From Candidatus Methanocomedens sp. (GTDB taxonomy: Archaea; Halobacteriota; Methanosarcinia; Methanosarcinales; Methanocomedenaceae), in the NCBI GenBank assembly GCA_009649835.1, contig PYCK01000071.1, positions 1 to 7,260 of the forward strand: 7,260 bases of DNA, read 5' to 3'. The notes beneath the pieces are model-generated. The model was not told where the DNA came from. It ran no database searches and saw only the letters and a program-made list of their open reading frames with translations. Each line of letters begins with the position of its first letter. The stretch's first letter is position 1. This document shows positions 1-5,541 of the stretch, one piece after another. A program made the translations under genes and the position numbers.

Positions 1-16
1 CAACAACATTATTGCA

Positions 17-24
17 GATAAAAG
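17..24 (+). promoter_or_regulatory. Possible TATA-like box before citrate synthase
   Basis: GATAAAAG is the only A/T-rich TATA-like octamer in the 36 bases before the gene. Archaeal transcription usually starts about 25 bp after the box centre, which would fall near 45-48. That is downstream of the ATG at 37 and just before the GTG at 49. The true promoter may lie outside the window, so this is weak support. Confidence 0.2.
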
Positions 25-36
25 TAGTTCTTTACA

Positions 37-1149
37 ATGGGTGATCGGGTGGTAGAAATAAAGAAAGGATTAGAAGATGTTTTCGTATTGGAAACAAAAA
101 TAAGTTCAATAGACGGAATAAAGGGCATTTTAGAATACCGGGGATTTAACATACATGACCTGTTACATCTTTCCTATGATGCTGTTTCTTACCTCCTTAT
201 TCACGGCAAAATACCGGATGAAAAGGAGATCAGTGCATATTCACATCAATTGAAAAAGGACAGGGGAATACCTGAAGAAATGATACGGGTTCTTCATACC
301 TGTAATTTTAACATAGAAGCCATGGATGCATTGCGCACAGAAGTTTCTTACATGGCTCATTGTGATCCTGACATGAACGACAATTCATATGACGGAAATA
401 TACGGAAAGGTACCAGGTTAATCTCCAAGTTTCCCACTATTGTTGCAGCATTCCACAGAATACGAAATAACCAGGAGATTGTAGCACCCGACCCACATTT
501 ATCTCATGGTGCAAATTTTTTGTATATGCTCCGGGGGACGAGGCCGGGTGAGCTTGAAGCTGAGCTGATTGAAGCGGATTTTATTCTCAGTGCTGAGCAT
601 GAGTTAAACACCTCCACATTTTCTACACGAGTTACGGCATCGACACTCTCTGATCTCCACTCAGCCATCATTTCCGGATTAAGCACACTGAAAGGTCCGC
701 TCCACGGAGGTGCACGCATGGCTGTTATGGAAATGCTCGATGAAATCTCTGTACCGGAACATGCAGAAGAGCATGTACTAAACCTTATTTCAAACAAACA
801 ACGAGTAATGGGATTCGGTCACAGGGTTTACAAAACATATGACCCACGAGCCAAAATATCCAAAGAGTTGGCAAAAAAAATAGCAGAAGAAAAACATGAA
901 CAAAAATGGTATGAAATTGCGCAAAACATTGAGAATACTGTTAATCGCGAGCTTGTTGAAAAGCGAGGCAAACCAATTTATCCAAATGTCGATTTCTATG
1001 CAGCAGTTATTTACAGGTATCTGGAGATAACTCCCCAGCTCGCAACCTCTGTATTTGCTATTGGAAGGGTTTCCGGTTGGATTGCGCACATTCTTGAACA
1101 GTATGCAGACAACAGGCTGATAAGACCGCGAGCAAAGTTTGTAAGATAG
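37..1149 (+). CDS. gltA: Citrate synthase
   Basis: Cytoplasmic enzyme that condenses oxaloacetate with acetyl-CoA to give citrate, the entry step of the TCA pathway; in methanogenic archaea it typically feeds 2-oxoglutarate and glutamate synthesis. The 370-residue product covers the whole short archaeal/bacterial type I family. Family landmarks are present: EHELN with His188, PLHGGA with catalytic His223, GFGHRVYK with catalytic His262, NVDFY with catalytic Asp319, and GRVSGW with the substrate-binding Arg344. In-frame stops at 19-21 and 25-27 rule out a start upstream of the ATG at 37. No Shine-Dalgarno sequence precedes that ATG. The GTG at 49 would give an N-terminus starting MVEIKKGLE, close to typical family starts, so it is a real alternative. 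Aconitase follows directly on the same strand, so the two are probably co-transcribed and translated together. Confidence 0.96.
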   Translation: MGDRVVEIKKGLEDVFVLETKISSIDGIKGILEYRGFNIHDLLHLSYDAVSYLLIHGKIPDEKEISAYSHQLKKDRGIPEEMIRVLHTCNFNIEAMDALRTEVSYMAHCDPDMNDNSYDGNIRKGTRLISKFPTIVAAFHRIRNNQEIVAPDPHLSHGANFLYMLRGTRPGELEAELIEADFILSAEHELNTSTFSTRVTASTLSDLHSAIISGLSTLKGPLHGGARMAVMEMLDEISVPEHAEEHVLNLISNKQRVMGFGHRVYKTYDPRAKISKELAKKIAEEKHEQKWYEIAQNIENTVNRELVEKRGKPIYPNVDFYAAVIYRYLEITPQLATSVFAIGRVSGWIAHILEQYADNRLIRPRAKFVR

Positions 1150-1154
1150 GGTGG
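1149..1154 (+). promoter_or_regulatory. Ribosome binding site deciding the aconitase start
   Basis: GGGTGG matches the archaeal anti-Shine-Dalgarno complement (GGAGGTGAT) in its GGTG core. It lies 5 bases before the ATG at 1160, a normal spacing. It overlaps the last base of the citrate synthase stop codon and contains the GTG at 1151, so that GTG is more likely part of the ribosome site than the start. Confidence 0.5.
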
Positions 1155-1159
1155 CATTT

Positions 1160-3919
1160 ATGGAGACAACGCCTGATCCATTCGGGGCGAAAGATGTACT
1201 GGATACCGATGGTTCGGCTGTAGGAATGTATCGTATACACAGGCTTGAAGAGCTTGGCATAGGAAATATTTCGCGCCTCCCTTATTCGATCAAGATATTA
1301 CTTGAATCATTGTTGCGGCATTTGGGTGGTCAGCATGTAACAGAAGAAGATGTAAGGACTCTTGCCAGGTGGGAGCCAAATGCGTTACCGAAACATGATA
1401 TTCCTTTTATTCCTTCCAGGGTTTTGCTGCAGGATTTCACCGGGGTTCCGGTGGTTGTTGATCTGGCAGCTATGAGATCAGCAATGCAACGATCAGGGGC
1501 AGACTATTCCCTGATAAATCCTGTCATCCCTACAGACCTAGTCATTGATCATTCTATTCAGGTAGACTATTATGGTACATCATACGCGAGAACATATAAT
1601 GAGAAAAAGGAATTTGAACGCAACCGTAAACGATATGCATTTCTGCGCTGGGCCCAAAAAGCTTTTGATAACGTTCAGGTAATTCCACCGGGAAGAGGAA
1701 TAGTCCATCAGGTAAATCTGGAATATCTTGCATCTGTGGTTAATTTCAAAAAAGTGGATAAAGAACTGGTTGCCTTTCCGGATACCCTTGTTGGAACCGA
1801 TTCACATACCACAATGATAAATGGACTCGGTGTACTGGGATGGGGTGTCGGCGGGATAGAAGCTGAATCTGTGATGCTCGGTCAACCCTACTATATGCCT
1901 ATTCCAGACGTGGTAGGAGTTAAGCTCTTCGGCGAATTACAGGCCGGGGTCACGGCGACTGACCTTGTTCTTACCCTTACTCACCTGTTACGGGAATATG
2001 GCGTTGTCGGCAAATTCGTTGAGTTTTTCGGATCGGGGATACGTTCGCTGAGTTTGCCTGATAGGGCTACGGTCGCCAATATGGCACCAGAATACGGGGC
2101 CACAGTAGGTTTTTTCCCGATCGATGAGCAAACGCTGCACTATCTTGCGCTGACCGGGAGAAAAAGACAACAGATTGATCTTGTCAGATTATATGCTCAG
2201 AAACAGGGTCTTTTTTTTACCCATGAAGCACCAGAGCCACTATTTAGTGACACACTTGAACTTGATATGAGCACGGTACATCCAAGCCTAGCCGGTCCTA
2301 AACGACCGCAGGACCTCATACCTCTTAATGAGATGGCAAGAAGATTCCATACAACCATAGCTGCTCCAAACAGGAAAGCCGATGGAGAATTAAACCGTGA
2401 TCCACATTATCATCGATGGTTGGAAGAAGGGGGGAACCACATAGATCGATGTGTACCTGCACCTGAGGATGAGTACATACACAATGAAAAGCACGTTTCT
2501 CTTACTCACGGTTCAATTGTTATTGCCGCCATAACTTCCTGTACGAATACATCAAATCCTTCTGTATTAATAGGAGCAGGTCTTTTAGCAAAAAAAGCTG
2601 TAGAGCATGGGCTCAAAGTAAAGTCCTTTGTTAAAACAAGTCTGGCTCCTGGCTCCCGTGTGGTCACCGAATATCTTACGGCATCAGGACTTTTGCCCTA
2701 TCTTGAAGCACTGGGATTCCACCTGGTTGGCTATGGATGTACGACCTGTATAGGAAATAGCGGCCCTCTTGCAGAACATATCGTAAAAGAAGTGAAAGAA
2801 AACGACCTTACAGTAGCAGCAGTACTGAGCGGAAATCGAAATTTCGAAGGAAGAATACATCCGCTTGTCAAAGCCAACTATCTGGCATCTCCCCTCTTGG
2901 TAGTAGCATATGCTATAGCAGGTACTGTCAGTATTAATCTCACAAACGAACCATTAGGCTATGATCCCAATGGCCTGCCCGTTTATATTCAGGACATTTG
3001 GCCAACGCAGGATGAAGTACAGCAGGTTATACATACAACGCTAAATCATGAAATGTTTGCACAGCACTATTCAAAGGTCCTTGAGGGTACACAGCTCTGG
3101 TCCAACCTTGATATTCCAGAGGGAAAACTGTATGAATGGGATCCTGACTCAACATACATTCAGGAACCACCTTTTTTTATTGATTTTCCGCTTGATGTAG
3201 CAGAAATGGGCGATATTATCGGGGGCCGGGTGCTTGCACTTCTGGGAGATAGCATCACGACAGACCATATTTCTCCTGCAGGGACAATTCCTGCCACTGA
3301 TCCTGCAGGAGCGTATCTTATTTCACAGGGAATCGATACAAAAGATTTCAACTCGTATGGGTCTCGAAGGGGAAACCATGAAGTGATGGTGCGGGGAACA
3401 TTTGCTAACATCCGTCTCAGAAACCAACTGGTTACTGGCAGGGAGGGAGGATGGACCATTTACTACCCTACCCGGGAGGAAATGACTATCTATGATGCTG
3501 CAATGCGTTACATGAAGAGTACTACTCCGGTCATTGTACTTGCAGGAAAGGAATACGGTACAGGAAGCTCCAGGGATTGGGCTGCCAAAGGGACCTGTCT
3601 GCTGGGAGTCAAAGCAGTAATAGCAGAATCTTTTGAGCGCATCCACCGAAGCAATCTTGTGGGAATGGGGGTATTACCGCTGCAATTCAAGGAAGGTGAG
3701 AATCCAGACAGGCTTGGGCTCAAAGGAAATGAACGGTATGATATTCTGGGTATTGCCAGCATACAATCCAGAGGAGAGGTAAATGTAGTGGCCAGGGGCG
3801 AACATGGATCTGAAACAAGATTTAATGTTACTGTCAGACTGGACTCAGCTCTTGAAGTGAAATATTTCCACAATGGTGGGATATTGCACACATTTTTACG
3901 AGAAATGCTCCATCAATAA
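1160..3919 (+). CDS. acnA: Aconitate hydratase (AcnA/IRP1 type)
   Basis: [4Fe-4S] enzyme that isomerises citrate to isocitrate through cis-aconitate in the cytoplasm. The ATG at 1160 gives 919 residues, slightly longer than the roughly 890 usual for AcnA. The three cluster-binding cysteines are present: Cys461 in SCTNTSNPS, and Cys527 and Cys530 in YGCTTCIGNSGP. GTDSHT (Asp214, His216) lies in the N-terminal domains. The C-terminal swivel domain begins near residue 690 with GDSITTDHISPAG and carries the active-site loop YGTGSSRDW with Arg805. The order of domains is that of AcnA/IRP1 rather than AcnB. A GTG at 1151 would add three residues, but the GGGTGG ribosome site favours the ATG. The gap to the citrate synthase stop is only 10 bases, so one operon makes two consecutive enzymes. 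An imperfect hairpin (3916-3937) overlaps the stop codon. Confidence 0.97.
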   Translation: METTPDPFGAKDVLDTDGSAVGMYRIHRLEELGIGNISRLPYSIKILLESLLRHLGGQHVTEEDVRTLARWEPNALPKHDIPFIPSRVLLQDFTGVPVVVDLAAMRSAMQRSGADYSLINPVIPTDLVIDHSIQVDYYGTSYARTYNEKKEFERNRKRYAFLRWAQKAFDNVQVIPPGRGIVHQVNLEYLASVVNFKKVDKELVAFPDTLVGTDSHTTMINGLGVLGWGVGGIEAESVMLGQPYYMPIPDVVGVKLFGELQAGVTATDLVLTLTHLLREYGVVGKFVEFFGSGIRSLSLPDRATVANMAPEYGATVGFFPIDEQTLHYLALTGRKRQQIDLVRLYAQKQGLFFTHEAPEPLFSDTLELDMSTVHPSLAGPKRPQDLIPLNEMARRFHTTIAAPNRKADGELNRDPHYHRWLEEGGNHIDRCVPAPEDEYIHNEKHVSLTHGSIVIAAITSCTNTSNPSVLIGAGLLAKKAVEHGLKVKSFVKTSLAPGSRVVTEYLTASGLLPYLEALGFHLVGYGCTTCIGNSGPLAEHIVKEVKENDLTVAAVLSGNRNFEGRIHPLVKANYLASPLLVVAYAIAGTVSINLTNEPLGYDPNGLPVYIQDIWPTQDEVQQVIHTTLNHEMFAQHYSKVLEGTQLWSNLDIPEGKLYEWDPDSTYIQEPPFFIDFPLDVAEMGDIIGGRVLALLGDSITTDHISPAGTIPATDPAGAYLISQGIDTKDFNSYGSRRGNHEVMVRGTFANIRLRNQLVTGREGGWTIYYPTREEMTIYDAAMRYMKSTTPVIVLAGKEYGTGSSRDWAAKGTCLLGVKAVIAESFERIHRSNLVGMGVLPLQFKEGENPDRLGLKGNERYDILGIASIQSRGEVNVVARGEHGSETRFNVTVRLDSALEVKYFHNGGILHTFLREMLHQ

Positions 3920-3944
3920 CACCGTTTATGGTATTATCTCAGCC

Positions 3945-3979
3945 GAATAAGGAAGAACGATTACTCGTTCTCCCTCTTC
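3945..3979 (-). ncRNA. Group II intron domain VI with bulged branch-point A
   Basis: Three bases after domain V the minus strand folds into a stem closed by a GTAA (GNRA-type) loop. GAGGGAGAACGA (3976-3965) pairs with TCGTTCTTCCTT (3960-3949), with two G-U wobbles. A single unpaired adenosine at 3948 follows, and then GAA/TTC pairs close the base. A bulged A about 7-8 bases from the 3' end is the lariat branch point of group II introns. On the plus strand the same hairpin could help end aconitase transcription. Confidence 0.75.
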
Positions 3980-3982
3980 TAA

Positions 3983-4016
3983 GAACCGGACTTGCGACTT
4001 TCATCACATCCGGCTC
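3983..4016 (-). ncRNA. Group II intron domain V
   Basis: The minus strand reads as an exact 34-nt domain V. The 9-base lower strand GAGCCGGAT pairs with GTCCGGTTC (two G-U wobbles). A 2-base AA bulge follows on the 3' side, then a 5-bp upper stem GTGAT/GTCGC, capped by a GAAA tetraloop. The AGC catalytic triad is intact at the base of the stem. The 9+5+4+5+2+9 layout is that of standard bacterial and archaeal domain V. I see no disabling change, so this part was lost from activity recently or is still under some constraint. Confidence 0.85.
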
Positions 4017-4092
4017 AAGCCTTTCATAACCCTTATCGGGCAGCAGTTTACAATTCAATGACATTACGATTTTGAGACTACACTATTCATGC

Positions 4093-4114
4093 AAAATGAA
4101 CAATTGTTCATTTT
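4093..4114. repeat. Perfect 22-bp palindrome
   Basis: AAAATGAACAA is followed directly by its exact reverse complement TTGTTCATTTT, with no spacer. It lies inside the intron remnant, overlapping the end of the maturase-like fragment. It could be a dimeric-repressor operator, a cruciform, or part of intron domain IV. Confidence 0.8.
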
Positions 4115-4215
4115 AACTCCAGACGTTTTAGGCTTGCCAGCTATTTTCCGAGCACGCCGTTTATATCTCCGCGCATCGAAATATTCTTTGTCAAGATAGG
4201 GATTCATATTACTAA

Positions 4216-4247
4216 ACTCCCAAATGACCGATAGGTCAAATGGGAGT
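4216..4247 (-). terminator. Long hairpin downstream of RNase III, possible terminator
   Basis: Inverted repeat with 14-base arms, 12 of 14 paired, around a 4-base loop. The outer ACTCCCA pairs with TGGGAGT and the inner TGACC with GGTCA, separated by a symmetric AA/AA mismatch. On the minus strand it lies about 110 bases after the RNase III stop and is followed by TTTAG, only moderately U-rich. It may end the aminotransferase-zinc ribbon-RNase III transcript. It overlaps the open frame of the maturase-like fragment, so it could instead belong to the intron. Confidence 0.4.
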
Positions 4248-4355
4248 ATTTACCATTCCTTCATTTCTATTTATATCATAAATCACATATGGTGTCGTCT
4301 TTCCATTTCCAGGTGAAGGAAAATCAAAATATACAGGATGTAATATTATTTGGCG
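4239..4355 (-). other. Unidentified 39-codon open stretch after RNase III
   Basis: Immediately after the tandem TGA TAA that ends RNase III, the same frame stays open for 39 codons without a useful start. It contains FPSPGNGKTTPYVIYD. This reads like protein rather than random sequence and may be a fragment of a lost gene or of the intron-encoded protein. GNGKTT is too short to be called a Walker A motif. No function is assigned. Confidence 0.2.
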
Positions 4356-4358
4356 TTA

Positions 4359-5147
4359 TCACCGGATGCTTGTCAGGTCCCAGTCATTTTTTTCCAGGAA
4401 CTGATAGGCCTTATCAACTGCTTCATATTCTGCCAGGGCCTTGTTGGGTCCACTGCCAGTTATCCCGGGCAGCAATTTACCATCGATGAGCAGACCTAAT
4501 ACAAAATAGTGTGTATTTCCTACTAACTTATCCTCTATAACAGGATATTCGATGGAAGGTGTGACTTTTTTCAATTCCTGGTATTTATGGATAAGCCTAT
4601 CCTTGGGATTTTTTTGGGTAACCAGTTCGATAATTCGTTTTTCATCTTCAAGAAGATCGGATAGGTTGAGAAAGTCTATTATGAATTTCTTTGCCCGAAC
4701 AATGGATCGTTCATTATCAAAATAAATTGCCGCAATCAAGGCCTCAATTATATCGTCACCCGGACCGGTACCTGAGCTATTACATTCAACATTCGGATTA
4801 TCTGTGGAATCGAAAATAAAATCACAGAGGTTATTAGAATTAGCGCAGTCTGACAGATACTGGTTATTTACTACTTCTTGGCGTATCTTTGTCATAACAA
4901 ATTCGGGTGTCATTTCATGGAATACTTTATTACCTTTAAGCTGGGACCATTTTTCGTATAACAGTTCAGCTGTCACGAAGCATAAAATAGCATCTCCTAA
5001 AAATTCAAGAGCCTGGTTGTCCGGGCATTGTGGGTGTTCGTTGGAATAGGCGCGGGTAGTTATTGCTGACGTGCCCAACTGCTTATCATTGAACTGGTAT
5101 CCTATGATCTTCTCGATCTTACTGAGACTGGGATTATGGTTGTTCAT
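4359..5147 (-). CDS. rnc: Ribonuclease III
   Basis: Double-strand-specific endoribonuclease that cuts paired RNA, in bacteria mainly in rRNA maturation and decay of structured RNA. The 262-residue product has both expected domains. The nuclease domain (about 8-165) carries LEFLGDA with Glu48 and Asp52, and DDIIEALIAAIYFD with Asp132 and Glu135; these are the four metal-binding acidic residues. The dsRNA-binding domain (about 180-252) ends in GSGPNKALAEYEAVDKA, the typical glycine-rich loop and second helix. It should therefore be active. RNase III is uncommon in archaea, where other nucleases usually process rRNA, so acquisition from bacteria is plausible (from general knowledge, not tested here). 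It starts 9 bases after the zinc-ribbon gene and is probably its operon partner. It ends in tandem stops TGA TAA. A sampled stretch (4681-4740) is about 35% G+C, lower than the aminotransferase. Confidence 0.92.
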   Translation of the reverse strand: MNNHNPSLSKIEKIIGYQFNDKQLGTSAITTRAYSNEHPQCPDNQALEFLGDAILCFVTAELLYEKWSQLKGNKVFHEMTPEFVMTKIRQEVVNNQYLSDCANSNNLCDFIFDSTDNPNVECNSSGTGPGDDIIEALIAAIYFDNERSIVRAKKFIIDFLNLSDLLEDEKRIIELVTQKNPKDRLIHKYQELKKVTPSIEYPVIEDKLVGNTHYFVLGLLIDGKLLPGITGSGPNKALAEYEAVDKAYQFLEKNDWDLTSIR

Positions 5148-5156
5148 GCCAAAACA

Positions 5157-5495
5157 TCAGCCATATATTATATCATCTGGTGGTGGGGAACTGAGATGAT
5201 TCAGTATATATTCCATGGGCACAGGAGAAAAACCTAACATCTCTCCCTTGCATTCAGGACATTCCATCTTGAATTTTATAGGAGTAGCAGTTACATCTTC
5301 CTCGTAATACGACTCCTGGATATAGGGATTTGGTACTGTTGTGGGTTCCAGCAATTCGTACTGCTTATCCTTTAACAGATCGTAATAAGTAGATTCTTTC
5401 GAATAACCGCAATCCTGGCATTCAAGAACGATCTTGTGTGCTATGAATCCTTTTTTATCACTTAATGATATAAGTTCCTCAATCGGGTCGATCAT
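5157..5495 (-). CDS. Small putative zinc-ribbon protein, function unknown
   Basis: I do not recognise this family. The ATG at 5495 gives 112 residues. Two CxxC knuckles, ECQDCGYS (Cys26, Cys29) and ECPECKGE (Cys79, Cys82), stand 49 residues apart, which suggests one zinc site joining two strand pairs as in zinc ribbons. Between them is an acidic, tyrosine-rich linker with YIQESYYEED. The tail is proline-rich (SSPPPDD). There is no signal peptide or membrane segment, so it is probably a cytoplasmic nucleic-acid or protein-binding adaptor. A TTG at 5504 would add three residues. The ATG is preferred because a TATA-like stretch about 25 bp upstream would start a leaderless transcript close to it. 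RNase III follows after 9 bases, which suggests co-expression and perhaps a shared role in RNA metabolism. Confidence 0.75.
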   Translation of the reverse strand: MIDPIEELISLSDKKGFIAHKIVLECQDCGYSKESTYYDLLKDKQYELLEPTTVPNPYIQESYYEEDVTATPIKFKMECPECKGEMLGFSPVPMEYILNHLSSPPPDDIIYG

Positions 5496-5516
5496 GAAAA
5501 ACAATAAGTACTTACC

Positions 5517-5527
5517 ATAAATAATAT
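5517..5527 (-). promoter_or_regulatory. Possible TATA box before the zinc-ribbon gene
   Basis: On the minus strand AAATATTATTTA lies in the 46-base gap between the aminotransferase stop and the zinc-ribbon start. Its centre is about 25 bp before the ATG at 5495, which would give a leaderless or nearly leaderless mRNA. It is A/T-rich sequence in an A/T-rich gap, so the call is tentative. Read-through from the aminotransferase is the alternative. Confidence 0.3.
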
Positions 5528-5541
5528 TTGCTAATTATCTT

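Larger units (their letters stand above)
3942..4249 (-). mobile_element. 3' remnant of a group II intron (antisense to acnA)
   Basis: The convergent gap between aconitase and RNase III holds, on the minus strand, a fragment resembling the C-terminal end of an intron-encoded protein, then a short spacer, then a complete domain V and domain VI. This is the normal 3' order of a mobile group II intron. Domains I-III and most of the reverse transcriptase are missing: an intact RNase III gene begins only about 110 bases upstream. It cannot splice or move on its own. The 5' break point is unclear and may lie anywhere in 4210-4358. The 3' boundary is placed near 3942 from the branch-point spacing, but the usual AY ending is not seen. 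Confidence 0.72.
4064..4249 (-). pseudogene. C-terminal fragment of a group II intron reverse transcriptase/maturase (probable)
   Basis: A reading frame of 62 codons between two stops, with an internal ATG at 4207, encodes a basic peptide. It has NPYLDKEYFDARR, then a lysine/arginine-rich run and a CSFC pair (C36 and C39 counted from that ATG). An NPY...EYF...R motif followed by a Cys pair resembles the C-terminal DNA-binding/HNH region of some intron-encoded proteins. This comparison is from memory and is not firm on its own. Its position just before domain V on the same strand is exactly where the 3' end of such a gene should be. No reverse transcriptase motifs (such as YADD) are present, so it is a remnant. 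Confidence 0.45.

Noticed and set aside
504..1260. Open frames on the minus strand across citrate synthase
   Set aside because: They lie opposite a gene with complete catalytic motifs, resemble no protein and have no ribosome site; they are antisense shadows.
2211..2218. Run of eight T in aconitase as a slippage or frameshift site
   Set aside because: The reading frame stays intact on both sides and the protein aligns with family motifs throughout.
3916..3937. Hairpin at the aconitase stop as a class C group II intron target (terminator insertion)
   Set aside because: Class C introns insert after a hairpin in the 5' exon. Here the hairpin is on the 3' exon side of an antisense intron, and domain V is the standard 34-nt form.
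4293..4310. GNGKTT as a Walker A nucleotide-binding motif
   Set aside because: The stretch is only 39 codons long, lacks the full GxxxxGK[ST] spacing and has no Walker B or surrounding fold.
4289..4489. 66-codon plus-strand frame overlapping the 3' end of RNase III
   Set aside because: Most of it is antisense to the RNase III dsRNA-binding domain, and the peptide has no recognisable features.
5505..5514. TAAGTACTTA palindrome before the zinc-ribbon gene
   Set aside because: Ten bases of symmetry in A/T-rich DNA are expected by chance, and no repeat of it is seen elsewhere in the window.
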